NCBI GenBank assembly: GCA_015060335.1
Contig: SUYR01000005.1
Coordinates: 52,080-116,079, forward strand
Direction: 5' to 3'
DNA: 64,000 nt
DNA from: Bacteroidales bacterium
GTDB taxonomy: Bacteria > Bacteroidota > Bacteroidia > Bacteroidales > UBA932
The translations under genes were made by a program, and so were the position numbers. Positions within the stretch are counted from its first letter, which is position 1, and the number at the start of each line of letters is the position of its first letter. Below, in pieces: positions 17,716-27,193 of the stretch. The notes beneath the pieces were generated by a model. The model had not been told where the DNA came from. It saw nothing but the letters and a program-made list of their open reading frames with translations, and searched no databases.

Positions 17716-20700
17716 TTAATGCCGTTGATCTGCTTGTGATGCTTTCTTCGCAGCCTTGCGTGCAGCACGGCGCTCCTGCCATGAAGCCATTGAAGCATAT
17801 ACGGTAGGAATGATGACAAGGGTTACGAGAGTCGATATCGAAAGACCCCATGCCACAACCATACCGAGCGAACGCCACATTTCAGATCCCTCTCCCTGAC
17901 CTACTGCCATAGGCACCATACCGAGTACTGTAGTCAAGGTAGTCATGAGGATAGGACGAAGACGGGACTTCGCTGCAATCACACTTGCCTCTGCAACACT
18001 GAATCCTCTCTCACGCATAAGGATCGTGTAGTCTATGAGCACAATACCGTTCTTTACCACAATACCCATGAGGATAAGGATACCGATGAGACCCATGACA
18101 CCCAGAGGCGTTCCGGTCACGATCAGACCGAGTATCACACCAACAAAGGCGAACGGAATCGAGAACATGATTACAAACGGACTCATGAAAGACTCGAACT
18201 GCGATGCCATCACGATGTACACCAGAATGATGATCATGAGAAGGAGCATTATGAGGTCTCCGAACGTCTCCTGCTGGTCCTCGAAAGATCCGGCCATCTT
18301 CACTGCAAGTTCTGAAGGTATATCTGTATCTTCAATAGCCTGATTTGCAACCATAGCTACGTCAGAAAGTGGAACACCCGTACCTACCACAGCAGAAACT
18401 GTAATGACACGTTCACGGTTCTTTCTGGTGATCGAAGGAGGTGTCAGAGTCTCGACAACCTTTCCGAGCTCCTTGATTCTCACACCCTTACCCATATTGT
18501 TGTATATCATGATGTTCTCTATATCCTCGACGCTTGTCCTGAACTCAGGAGCATAACGTACACGGATATCATACTCATCTCCGTCCTCACGATAGAACGA
18601 CTGAGTCGAACCGTTCATCGCTGCGCTGAAATATGAGGCAGCAGTTGTGGTGTTCAGACCATTGATTGCAAGTTTCTCCCTATCAAAATCAACCTGATAC
18701 TCAGGAGTATATTCATCACGGCTGATGAGCACCTGAGCACATTTGCCTGAAGCGAGCATCTTTTCCTGGATCTCCTTGGCAACACGGTCTGTCACATCGA
18801 AATCATAACCATAGATCTCGACATCCACTGTTGAAGCGCCGCCCATTCCGCCGCCTCCTTCTGTAACCTTTATCTTCTTGAACTCAGGATAATCGGCAAG
18901 AATCGCACGGATCACGTCAGCAATCTCCGACTGCGACCTCTCACGGTCTTCCATACTTCCGATATTTATATTATATGAAATGATATGGGTACCGTTGTTC
19001 TGCATCGAAGCAAAGGCATTGTCCGAATCAGCCTGTCCGAGTGCGAACGCACAGCTCTCGATTTCCGGAATCTGTGCCACGAACTTGTCATAAAGCTCAT
19101 AACCGATGGTTCTTGTGATATCCTGACCTGTTCCTGCAGGAAGCTCGAGCTGAAGAGTGATACGTCCCTGGTCTGATGTAGGGAAGAACTCTGTCTTGAT
19201 TCTTGGTCCTAAAATGCCAACTGTAGCTACAAACACCACTACTGATGCTATGACAACAATTGTCCTGTGACCTATACACCAGTTGATAAGACGGCCATAG
19301 CCTCTTGATATCCAATCGATGAATCTGCTGAAGTTTCCGAAGATAAGATCATGGAGCTTTCCTGTCTTAGGCTTGAAGCGGAGGAACTGCGAGCAGAGCA
19401 TAGGAATGAGGGTCAACGCACCGATTGTAGAAACGATCATAATGATACTTGTAATCCAACCGAGCTGCTTGAACATGATACCTGCCATACCCTTGACCAT
19501 GGTAAGAGGCATGAACACCGCGAGCATGGTAAGAGTAGATGCAATTACAGAGATACCCACTTCCTGAGTTGCATGGACTGCGGCTTCCTTCGGCTTGGCT
19601 CCCCTCTCCAGATGTGTCGAGATGTTCTCAAGGACCACGATGGCATCATCGACGACCATACCGATGGCAATTGACAAGGCAGACATCGACACGATGTTCA
19701 ATGTGTTTCCTGTAGCCCAGAGGTACATCAGAGATGCGAGAAGTGAAACCGGAATCGCCAGAACGATGATGAATGTAGATCTCCATCTTCCGAGGAAGAG
19801 GTAAACCACGAGCATCACGATAAGGAAGGTCACGAGAATGGTCTCCTTGAGGGAATCCAAAGTATTGAGAATATTGTCGGAGCTGTCCATGACTGTGGTT
19901 ATGGTGATATCCGACGGAAGAGTCTTCTCGATCTTCTTCATCTCCTTCTTGATACCCTTGATCACGTTCACGGCATTTGCATCCGCCTGTTTCTGGATAA
20001 CGATCTGTGCACCTGGCGTACCGTTCACGATTGCTTCCTGATATCTTTCCTCAACTCCATCCACTACACGTGCCACATCACGGAGATAGATTGTCTTTCC
20101 GTTCACATGACCGACTACGATATCAAGCATTTCTTCTGCGCTGCTGAACTCCTTCTCTACACGGAGAGAATATGCATTGGATCCTATATCTATTGTTCCT
20201 GAAGGCACATTCCTGTTCTCTGCCGCAATCACACTTGAGATGCCTGACACAGTAAGGCCGTATGCCTCAAGCTTGTTAGGGTCACAATATACCTGGATCT
20301 CACGCTGCGGAGCACCTGCAACCGATACGGTACCCACACCTGACACACGCGCCAGCGGAGTAGCTACTCTGTCATCCAGGATTTTCTCCAACGCATTAAG
20401 ACTCTCGTTGGCAGTTGCCGCCATGATCATGATAGGCATGTCATCCGCACTGAACTTGAAGATCAGCGGAAGAGATGCTCCGTCCGGAAGAACGGAATTC
20501 ACCATGTCGAGCTTGTCACGTACATCGTTTGTAGCCACATCGATATCCACACCCTCGACAAACTCAAGAGTGATGAGAGATATGTTCTCTTTTGATGTTG
20601 AAGAAATGTTCTTAAGGTCGCTGACTGCGTTGAGAGAGTTCTCAAGGACCTTGGTAAGGTTGGTCTCGATGTCCTCTGCACTGGCTCCCGGATACGAAGA

Positions 20701-20844
20701 CATGACCATGATGACATTCGCATCGAACTTAGGGAACCTGTCCAACGATATGTTGATCAGCGAGAAAACACCGAATATAGCCATGGCGATGAATATCAGC
20801 GCCGTGGTAACCGGATTATTGACCGCTTTTCTGTATATACTCAT
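17716..20844 (-). CDS. RND efflux transporter, inner-membrane permease (AcrB/MexB-like)
   Basis: A 1042-residue HAE1-type permease. The N-terminus SIYRKAVNNPVTTALIFIAMAIFGVFSLINISLDRFP is the first TM helix and start of the porter domain; the sequence has two TM blocks around residues 335-530 and 860-1015. The TM4 proton-relay region is visible as GMVVDDAIVVLENIS. It forms a tripartite pump with the adaptor and TolC-like genes directly upstream in the operon and probably exports drugs or lipophilic compounds. The C-terminus ends in Lys/Ala-rich residues. Confidence 0.95.
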   Translation of the reverse strand: MSIYRKAVNNPVTTALIFIAMAIFGVFSLINISLDRFPKFDANVIMVMSSYPGASAEDIETNLTKVLENSLNAVSDLKNISSTSKENISLITLEFVEGVDIDVATNDVRDKLDMVNSVLPDGASLPLIFKFSADDMPIMIMAATANESLNALEKILDDRVATPLARVSGVGTVSVAGAPQREIQVYCDPNKLEAYGLTVSGISSVIAAENRNVPSGTIDIGSNAYSLRVEKEFSSAEEMLDIVVGHVNGKTIYLRDVARVVDGVEERYQEAIVNGTPGAQIVIQKQADANAVNVIKGIKKEMKKIEKTLPSDITITTVMDSSDNILNTLDSLKETILVTFLIVMLVVYLFLGRWRSTFIIVLAIPVSLLASLMYLWATGNTLNIVSMSALSIAIGMVVDDAIVVLENISTHLERGAKPKEAAVHATQEVGISVIASTLTMLAVFMPLTMVKGMAGIMFKQLGWITSIIMIVSTIGALTLIPMLCSQFLRFKPKTGKLHDLIFGNFSRFIDWISRGYGRLINWCIGHRTIVVIASVVVFVATVGILGPRIKTEFFPTSDQGRITLQLELPAGTGQDITRTIGYELYDKFVAQIPEIESCAFALGQADSDNAFASMQNNGTHIISYNINIGSMEDRERSQSEIADVIRAILADYPEFKKIKVTEGGGGMGGASTVDVEIYGYDFDVTDRVAKEIQEKMLASGKCAQVLISRDEYTPEYQVDFDREKLAINGLNTTTAASYFSAAMNGSTQSFYREDGDEYDIRVRYAPEFRTSVEDIENIMIYNNMGKGVRIKELGKVVETLTPPSITRKNRERVITVSAVVGTGVPLSDVAMVANQAIEDTDIPSELAVKMAGSFEDQQETFGDLIMLLLMIIILVYIVMASQFESFMSPFVIMFSIPFAFVGVILGLIVTGTPLGVMGLIGILILMGIVVKNGIVLIDYTILMRERGFSVAEASVIAAKSRLRPILMTTLTTVLGMVPMAVGQGEGSEMWRSLGMVVAWGLSISTLVTLVIIPTVYASMASWQERRAARKAAKKASQADQRH

Positions 20845-20850
20845 AATCTG

Positions 20851-21885
20851 TTACTCGTTAACTGATACCTTTATACCATCCTTGAGACGGATCTGACCGC
20901 CTGTAACGATTTTCGCTCCGTCTGAGAGACCTGAAAGAACCTCGTACTCAGTACCCATGCGGCGGCCGAGCTCTACCTTCTGATATGAAACTGTGCCGTC
21001 CTCATTCAGTATATATACGAATCTCTCGCCTGAACCCTGCTGCTTCACCACAGCAACGTCAGGGATGACCACGTTATTGTTGGTTCCGAAGTTTACTGTA
21101 ACCCTTGTAAACATACCCGGGCGGAGCGTACTGTAATTGTTAGGCACGACCACCTCTACATTGAATGTACGGGTAGCAGGATCGATTGTAGGATAGATTC
21201 TCTCGACCTTTCCGTCGAATGTAAGGTCAGGAAAAGCATCAGCCTTGATAGAGACCTTGTCTCCCTTCTTGACTTTTGAATAATCTGACTCAGAGACAGC
21301 TACAAGGAGCTTTACCGGCTTGATCTGCTCCACTGTAAAGATAGGGGCTGACATTGCATACATGTCTCCTGCGTCATAATTACGCGCAGTAATGACTCCG
21401 TCGATAGGAGAAAGAAGAGTTGTATTCTCTATGAGATTGTCCACCTGCGTCTTTGCGACATTATACTGAAGTTCGATGGCATCGAGGTCTGACTTAGAAA
21501 GTCCGCCGGCCTCATAGAGAGCCTTGAGACGGCTGAGCTCTACTTCTGCATTATGAAGCTGAAGCTGAGCCTGCTGGAGCTGCACCTTATCAATTTCGGC
21601 AAGTATCTGTCCCTTCTTAACCCTGTCACCGACTTCAACATTTATCTTTGTGATACGGCCTGCTGTCTGAGGCACTATATTGTTCTTCACATAAGGCTGT
21701 ACTGTAGATGTATATGTAGCCTCCTGAGGCACGCTCTTTACAAACACCTGAGCTACAGAAACAGATGGAGCCTCCTCAACAACGGCTGCAGTCTGCTCTA
21801 CTGCCTGCTTCTTTTCCTGATTGCCACAGCCGACAGTCATCATCACGGCTGCTACAACTGACATTGTCTTGAAAATAGTTTTCAT
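20851..21885 (-). CDS. RND efflux periplasmic adaptor (membrane fusion lipoprotein)
   Basis: A 344-residue HlyD/AcrA-like adaptor. The signal sequence ends in a lipobox (MMTVGCGN), so Cys20 is probably lipidated. A lipoyl-like half-motif (GRITKINVEVGDRVKKGQIL), alpha-hairpin (about 95-140) and beta-barrel domains follow. It links the permease (6 bases downstream) to the TolC-like channel encoded just upstream. Confidence 0.94.
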   Translation of the reverse strand: MKTIFKTMSVVAAVMMTVGCGNQEKKQAVEQTAAVVEEAPSVSVAQVFVKSVPQEATYTSTVQPYVKNNIVPQTAGRITKINVEVGDRVKKGQILAEIDKVQLQQAQLQLHNAEVELSRLKALYEAGGLSKSDLDAIELQYNVAKTQVDNLIENTTLLSPIDGVITARNYDAGDMYAMSAPIFTVEQIKPVKLLVAVSESDYSKVKKGDKVSIKADAFPDLTFDGKVERIYPTIDPATRTFNVEVVVPNNYSTLRPGMFTRVTVNFGTNNNVVIPDVAVVKQQGSGERFVYILNEDGTVSYQKVELGRRMGTEYEVLSGLSDGAKIVTGGQIRLKDGIKVSVNE

Positions 21886-21912
21886 ATTTATTCTGTATAA
21901 ACGTTATTTACC

Positions 21913-23412
21913 TTAGTTGATAAAATCCTGTCCGATAGTCTGCTCAAGCTGCGCCTTGGCTACTATAAAATTATAAACTGCCTGGGACTGAGCAAGCTGC
22001 GACTGTGTAAGGGCAAGCTGAGCGTCGTTAAGCTCGATGAGAGTACTGCGGCCAACCTTGTAAGCTGCCTCTGCAATATCATATGCCTTCTGAGCCGCAG
22101 CCACGGCATCCTGAGCCGCATAATAACTCTTCATATTTGTCTCCATAGTGGTGAGACTCTGGCGAATGGCGATCTTCAGCTGCCTTTCCGTGTTGTCCAC
22201 CTGAAGCTGCATCTGCTGGTACTGGTTCTTTGCCTGACGAATAGCCTGATAACGTTTTCCTCCTGCGAAAATAGGAATATTGAGACTGAGACCTACGTAT
22301 GAATAAGGAGTCCATCTGAACTCGCTGAAGCTCACGTCATTTGCCATTGTATTCATACTGAAGTTGAATGCAAGAGCGAGAGAAGGGATGCACGCATATT
22401 TCTGCATCTTGATATTCTCCGCGAGCACTTCTGTCTGGATAGCAAGCTGTTTCATTGTAGAGTTCTGGTCGAGGCTGACGCTGTCGTGCTGATGAATGTC
22501 GTAGAACATCTGTCCTGACCAGTCCTCAAGCTTTCCTGCGACATCGAGGTTAAGGTCAAGATCCACTCCGAGGACGGCCTTGAGCTGCCACAATGCAAGA
22601 ACTACAGAACTTTCAGCGTTATAGACATTCGGGATGGCGTTTGCCACTGTTGTCTTTGCCCTGATGAGTTCGAACTCCGATACTTTCTGAGCATCATATT
22701 TCTTCTTTGTCTCGTCATAGTTCTTCACCGCATTGTCATAAACCTGCTCATACACATTGAGGGCCTCTTTCGCAAAAAGAATCCCGAAAAACGCATTCTT
22801 CACCTGAGTCACCATATCAAGACGCGAAGCACGGGCTTTCTCTACAGCCAGTTCCACATCAAGACCGGAAAGCTTGATACCCTTCCAGAGCTGAGCGTTG
22901 ATGATAGGAAGCGCAGCCGTCACACCGCCATTGAGGGTATTGAGACGACCAACCTCCATACCGTCATTGCTGGACGATGACGAGCCCGAAGACGAGCCTG
23001 CTCCCGGTGTTTCCTCAGAGCCCTCCCCAGAACCACTTCCAGGAATACTCGGCATGATGGAACTCATGTCGAAGTCCATGTACATCACCTGTTTCTTGAT
23101 AGTTCTCTGATATGCAGCAGAGAGGTCTATCTGCGGAAAAAGGGCTGCATATGTACCTTTCTTGGCATATTCAGTCCTTTTGATTTCCAGATCTGCCACC
23201 TTGACAGATACGTTTTCACTCAAAGCAATCTCGAGAGCCTGCTCCAATGTAATGACAACCGGCTGCTGAGCCTTGCCTGCCTCCTCAAGAAGAAGGTCTG
23301 TCTTGGTCTTTGGAGCATTCTCCGCAGCCTTGTCTCTGTACTGCGCAGAAACATTTCCGGGCAGGAGCATTACAGCTGCAAGAATCACTGTTGTTACCAC
23401 TAATTTTTTCAT
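21913..23412 (-). CDS. TolC-family outer-membrane efflux channel
   Basis: A 499-residue TolC family protein with a signal peptide (about 1-23) and two repeats of the helical barrel (about 50-260 and 290-495). A Gly/Ser-rich insert (about residues 125-150) sits in the N-terminal half and probably forms an extracellular loop. First gene of the leftward TolC-adaptor-permease-PG0541 operon, read from a promoter that diverges from the AraC-type gene. Confidence 0.93.
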   Translation of the reverse strand: MKKLVVTTVILAAVMLLPGNVSAQYRDKAAENAPKTKTDLLLEEAGKAQQPVVITLEQALEIALSENVSVKVADLEIKRTEYAKKGTYAALFPQIDLSAAYQRTIKKQVMYMDFDMSSIMPSIPGSGSGEGSEETPGAGSSSGSSSSSNDGMEVGRLNTLNGGVTAALPIINAQLWKGIKLSGLDVELAVEKARASRLDMVTQVKNAFFGILFAKEALNVYEQVYDNAVKNYDETKKKYDAQKVSEFELIRAKTTVANAIPNVYNAESSVVLALWQLKAVLGVDLDLNLDVAGKLEDWSGQMFYDIHQHDSVSLDQNSTMKQLAIQTEVLAENIKMQKYACIPSLALAFNFSMNTMANDVSFSEFRWTPYSYVGLSLNIPIFAGGKRYQAIRQAKNQYQQMQLQVDNTERQLKIAIRQSLTTMETNMKSYYAAQDAVAAAQKAYDIAEAAYKVGRSTLIELNDAQLALTQSQLAQSQAVYNFIVAKAQLEQTIGQDFIN

Positions 23413-23449
23413 TGATTATCTATAAATTGATTCCTAATTTTTCAAGCCG

Positions 23450-23540
23450 CAAAATTAGTACAAATTTTGTGCTAATCGGGCACACATTTTGGTCCAAAAG
23501 TAAACACATTTGGTTAATTATTCTAATTCGATTATCTTTG
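23450..23540. promoter_or_regulatory. Divergent promoter region of the efflux operon and its AraC-type neighbour
   Basis: A minus-strand box TAATTTTG (23450-23457) precedes tolC; a plus-strand pair TTTG (23509-23512) and TATCTTTG (23533-23540, 20-base spacing) precedes the regulator. Between them lie two palindromes: attagtacaaa / tttgtgctaat (23454-23476, one mismatch) and ttttgg-t-ccaaaa (23487-23499). They are good candidates for regulator binding. Confidence 0.6.
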
Positions 23541-23558
23541 TAATCCAAATGACAAAAA

Positions 23559-24536
23559 ATGGTAGAAAATAAGACAAAAGGATTCAAACCTGCGGTAATT
23601 TTCGGTAAGGCCACCATCAAGAGAATGGGATATATCGACGACTACATCTTTGCCTGCGAGATTAAAGGAGGAGACCATATCAGATATTCCAAGCCGAGAA
23701 GGCCGAAATACCATCTTGTAATCATTGTCCTTCAAGGAGATATAGACATTCTCATCAACGGAGATCATGTACATTTCGGCAGATACAGCTACATCAATCT
23801 CCCGACATGGGCAGATATCTATGAAATCCGATATGGGAATAATTTCCACGCCATGGTCACGGCGACTGACAAGGGAGTGGTAGAGGATATCTTCAGAAAC
23901 CGAAATCCTTTCCCGCCAGACTTCAGATTCAGCATTGACCACAGTCTGGGTGGAACTATAAACAATCCTAATGACATAAAGATCCTGAAAAAGGACATAT
24001 CCAATATGATAGACGCCCTGTCCGACAAGAATCACAGGTTCGCAGAAGAGATAAACTATGCGTACTTCTATATCCTGCTTACCGACATGGCTAATATGAT
24101 GTGGAACAGATACGGAGAAGGCAGTCCGTCGCACAACACAGAAATGAAACGCTCTGACAGCATCCTGAAAGGGTTTACCGAGCTGTTGAGCAAGCACGTG
24201 CTTGAGGAGACTTCTCTCGAATTCTATGCAGAGGAACTATGCATTTCGAAACAGTATCTGTCGCTTATCGTAAAGGAGAAGACCAGGGTATCTGCGGGAA
24301 AGATAATCGCCTTGATGAGGACTGAAGCTGCCTCCAGAATGCTCAGAGACCCGGAAATGACCATTCAGCAGATCGCATCCAGACTATCGTTTGCCGACCA
24401 GTCGTCTTTCGGCAAATTCTTCAAGAAACACACTGGAGTATCTCCTATGCGCTACAGGCAGACATTAAGAAAAACTCTCCTGACCCTGAGGCCGGGAGAG
24501 CTGAATATCATGCAAGGCTCTTTGCGTAATGAGTAG
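23559..24536 (+). CDS. AraC-family transcriptional regulator
   Basis: A 325-residue regulator: an N-terminal cupin-like sensor region (about 1-200) and a C-terminal double helix-turn-helix (about 215-315: SLEFYAEELCISKQYLSLIVKE, then TIQQIASRLSFADQSSFGKFFKKHTGVSPMRYR). Start ATG at 23559 lies about 19 bases after the -7 box. Its divergent placement suggests control of the efflux operon. Its 3' end overlaps lgt (convergent) by 29 bases. Confidence 0.92.
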   Translation: MVENKTKGFKPAVIFGKATIKRMGYIDDYIFACEIKGGDHIRYSKPRRPKYHLVIIVLQGDIDILINGDHVHFGRYSYINLPTWADIYEIRYGNNFHAMVTATDKGVVEDIFRNRNPFPPDFRFSIDHSLGGTINNPNDIKILKKDISNMIDALSDKNHRFAEEINYAYFYILLTDMANMMWNRYGEGSPSHNTEMKRSDSILKGFTELLSKHVLEETSLEFYAEELCISKQYLSLIVKEKTRVSAGKIIALMRTEAASRMLRDPEMTIQQIASRLSFADQSSFGKFFKKHTGVSPMRYRQTLRKTLLTLRPGELNIMQGSLRNE

Positions 24537-25386
24537 GCTGTGATTTCTTCTTCTGAGGATGTACTGCAGCTGCAGGTTCCTTTTTCACGCAGCTGTAGAT
24601 CAGGAATCCTATTCCAAGCAGCACGAACGGGATGCTGAGCCACTGTCCCATATTCAGGACCATATCGTTCTCAAAACCTACCTGAGGCTCTTTGATGAAC
24701 TCGATAAGGAAACGCATGCCGAAACAGCCTATGAAGAATGTTCCGATAAAGAATCCGCGATTGAGTTTAGGAAGCCTGTATTTGTACATAAGTATCTGGA
24801 ACACACCAAGAAGAAAATAACTCAGCGCCTCATAAAGCTGGGTCGGATGCTTCGGCTCTGTCTCACCTCTGAGTTCGAAAATAAATCCCCAAGGAAGTGA
24901 GGTAACATCTCCATAAATCTCAGAATTGAAAAGGTTTCCGAGACGTATGAATGTAGCGGCAAAGCACACCGCTATGGCAAGATGGTCAAGTATCCATACG
25001 AAATCAAAATCATATTTCCTGCCATAATGCTTTGCAAACCACCACATTGCAATAAAGAGAGCTATCGTACCGCCGTGGCTTGCCAGTCCGCCTTTCCATG
25101 GCATGAATATCTCCCAGAAACCCTGCCAGCTGCCGAGATAATAATCCGGCTGATAGAACAGGCAATGTCCAAGACGTGCCCCGACAATCGTTCCTATAAG
25201 CAGTGTATAAAGCAGCGGATCAAGCAGCGTTACAGGAATGCCTTCCCGCTGGAAAAACCATTTGAAGATAAACCATCCGAGAATGAATCCGGACACGAAC
25301 AGTAAGGAGTACCACCTGAGCGACAGAGGTCCAATTGAAAGTATCTCAGGATTGACGCTCCAGTTTACGATTAAAGTTTCAAACAT
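24508..25386 (-). CDS. lgt: Prolipoprotein diacylglyceryl transferase
   Basis: A 292-residue integral inner-membrane enzyme that moves diacylglycerol from phosphatidylglycerol to the lipobox Cys. Signature segments GARLGHCLFYQPDYY, MPWKGGLASHGGTIALF and RLGNLFNSEIYG are present, with about seven TM helices. A Lys/Gln-rich cytoplasmic tail ends the protein. Monocistronic from the box at 25408-25415. Confidence 0.95.
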   Translation of the reverse strand: MFETLIVNWSVNPEILSIGPLSLRWYSLLFVSGFILGWFIFKWFFQREGIPVTLLDPLLYTLLIGTIVGARLGHCLFYQPDYYLGSWQGFWEIFMPWKGGLASHGGTIALFIAMWWFAKHYGRKYDFDFVWILDHLAIAVCFAATFIRLGNLFNSEIYGDVTSLPWGFIFELRGETEPKHPTQLYEALSYFLLGVFQILMYKYRLPKLNRGFFIGTFFIGCFGMRFLIEFIKEPQVGFENDMVLNMGQWLSIPFVLLGIGFLIYSCVKKEPAAAVHPQKKKSQPTHYAKSLA

Positions 25387-25407
25387 AGACTTTCATTTTA
25401 CAGACTG

Positions 25408-25415
25408 CAAAGATA
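25408..25415 (-). promoter_or_regulatory. Promoter -7 box of lgt
   Basis: TATCTTTG on the minus strand, about 22 bases before the lgt ATG. Confidence 0.6.
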
Positions 25416-25459
25416 AATATATTTCAGAAATATCTCTACTGTCCGCGTCCCTATATCCG

Positions 25460-25605
25460 GAGACGGCGGCGCCACTCCCCTGGCAGACAACGCGCTCATT
25501 ATCAACGCTTTACGAATATGCGATTCCCCTGCGACGGGGAATCGCATATTGGCAATCATCTGATAGTCAGCGGATTAGACGCCAGGCGCATTTGCGTAAT
25601 GAGGA
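25460..25605. repeat. REP-like element with 15-bp hairpin
   Basis: Centre: a perfect 15-bp stem aatatgcgattcccc / ggggaatcgcatatt (25515-25529 and 25536-25550) with loop tgcgac. A related hairpin occurs at 61186-61211 with the same flank (gcgctttgccgatatgcgatt). The flank here (gatagtcagcggatta) also resembles the tail of the repeat at 5936-5952. Confidence 0.65.
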
Positions 25606-25610
25606 ACGAA

Positions 25611-25642
25611 AAAGAGGTCTCACACTGCTGCGAGACCTCTTT
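25611..25642 (-). terminator. Terminator of pgk
   Basis: Stem aaagaggtctc / gagacctcttt (11 bp) 20 bases after the pgk stop; leftward it runs into an A/T tract. Confidence 0.8.
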
Positions 25643-25661
25643 CATCTATAGTATGCCGCGA

Positions 25662-26909
25662 TTATTTGCGGATAGCTGCGATACCTGGGAGCTCCTTACC
25701 CTCGAGATACTCGAGCATTGCGCCACCACCAGTTGACACGTAGCTTACCTTGTTTGCATAACCCATCTGAGTTACAGCAGCAACTGAGTCACCACCACCT
25801 ACGAGTGTAAATGCGCCGTTCTCGGTAGCCTTTGCAAGAATCTCTGCGATGCGGTTTGTACCCTTTGCGAATGCAGGAATCTCGAACACGCCTACAGGAC
25901 CGTTCCAGAGGATGGTCTTTGAGTTCATGAGAACCTCTTCCCACATAGCGAGTGTGCTTGGAGCGGCATCCATACCTTCCCAACCGTCAGGAATCTCTGA
26001 GTTGAGGCAGATCTTGGTGTTTGCATCGTTAGAGAAATCGTCAGCGATTACAACTTCCTTAGAGAGATAAATCTTTACGCCCTTCTCCTCTGCCTTCTTG
26101 AGAGTGTCGAGAGCAAGCTGCATCTGGTCGTCCTCACAGAGTGAACGTCCGATCTTACCGCCCTGAGCCTTCTTGAATGTATATACCATACCGCCGCCGA
26201 TGATCATGTTGTCAACTGCGTCGAAGAGTTTCTCGATGATAGTGATCTTTGAAGATACCTTTGCTCCACCTACGATAGCTGTCACAGGGTGCTCAGGAGT
26301 CTTGAGAACGTGGTCGATAGCCTTGATCTCGCCTTCCATCACATAACCGAACATCTTGTCGTTAGGGAAGTAGTCAGCGATGAGAGCTGTAGAAGCATGT
26401 GCACGGTGAGCTGTACCGAATGCGTCATTGATATAGCAGTCAGCGTATGAAGCGAGCTTCTTCACGAACTCCTTCTGGTTTTCCTTAACCACAGCCTTAG
26501 CAGCCTTCTTCTCCTCGTCAGTAGCGAATTCGCCCCTTGGCTTGCCTTCTTCCTCAGCATAGAAACGGAGGTTCTCAAGAACGAGGCACTCACCCATCTT
26601 GAGGGCAGCAACCTGAGCATCAGCAGCCTGGCAGTCGTCAGCAAACTTCACTGGTGCTCCGAGAAGCTCCTCAACACGACCGAGGATGTGCTTGAGAGAG
26701 AATTTCTCTGTAACACCCTTAGGACGACCGAGGTGTGACATTACAATCACAGCACCACCCTTCTCGAGTACCTTCTTGAGTGTAGGAATAGCTGCACGGA
26801 TACGTGTGTCATCGGTGATCTCCATCTTCTCGTTGAGCGGAACGTTGAAGTCAACGCGTACAATCGCCTTCTTGCCGGCGAAATCATAAGAGTCAATAAA
26901 CTGTTGCAT
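25662..26909 (-). CDS. pgk: Phosphoglycerate kinase
   Basis: A 415-residue glycolytic enzyme that makes ATP from 1,3-bisphosphoglycerate. N-terminal [27 protein letters not shown], the SHLGRPKG substrate loop (about 60-66) and the C-terminal nucleotide motif [12 protein letters not shown] are all intact. The code uses a very restricted codon set, as highly expressed genes do. It stands alone; the upstream 284 bases hold a REP-like array, and I could not find a clear TAnnTTTG box. Confidence 0.98.
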   Translation of the reverse strand: MQQFIDSYDFAGKKAIVRVDFNVPLNEKMEITDDTRIRAAIPTLKKVLEKGGAVIVMSHLGRPKGVTEKFSLKHILGRVEELLGAPVKFADDCQAADAQVAALKMGECLVLENLRFYAEEEGKPRGEFATDEEKKAAKAVVKENQKEFVKKLASYADCYINDAFGTAHRAHASTALIADYFPNDKMFGYVMEGEIKAIDHVLKTPEHPVTAIVGGAKVSSKITIIEKLFDAVDNMIIGGGMVYTFKKAQGGKIGRSLCEDDQMQLALDTLKKAEEKGVKIYLSKEVVIADDFSNDANTKICLNSEIPDGWEGMDAAPSTLAMWEEVLMNSKTILWNGPVGVFEIPAFAKGTNRIAEILAKATENGAFTLVGGGDSVAAVTQMGYANKVSYVSTGGGAMLEYLEGKELPGIAAIRK

Positions 26910-26949
26910 AGTAGTATAATATGTTTTGTTAATAATTTTCCTTACCCAG

Positions 26950-27101
26950 ATCCCCGATCAAGTCGGGGATGACGTCCTTGCCATGGATGACTCCACCGAG
27001 GATAACGTCCTTGCCATGGATGACTCCACCGGGGATGACGTCATTACCAAAGATGACTCCGCTCGGGAACGACGTCATTGCCGGCCTGACCGGCAATCCC
27101 T
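26950..27101. repeat. REP-like element, copy 1: palindrome plus 33-bp tandem array plus second palindrome
   Basis: Begins with atccccgatcaagtcggggat (26950-26970), continues with three 33-bp units (26968-27000, 27001-27033, 27034-27066; pattern gatgacgtc... gatgactcc...) and a partial fourth, and ends with the palindrome attgccggcctgaccggcaat. The same architecture occurs at 39331-39425 and, with a 21-bp unit, inside trmN6 at 37920-38111. Confidence 0.85.
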
Positions 27102-27148
27102 AAAACCGAGCAAATTTAGCAATTTTCGTGGAAATACAAGAATTTACC

Positions 27149-27156
27149 TATCTTTG
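27149..27156 (+). promoter_or_regulatory. Promoter -7 box of the SAM methyltransferase gene
   Basis: TATCTTTG about 38 bases before the ATG at 27194; it excludes an in-frame upstream start at 27128. Confidence 0.6.
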
Positions 27157-27193
27157 CGGACGAAAAACCTTTACTATTCAGATTTATCCCGTT

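Noticed and set aside
26968..27066. 33-bp repeats considered as a CRISPR array
   Set aside because: There are no spacers between units, and the array is bounded by REP-type palindromes; no cas genes are present.
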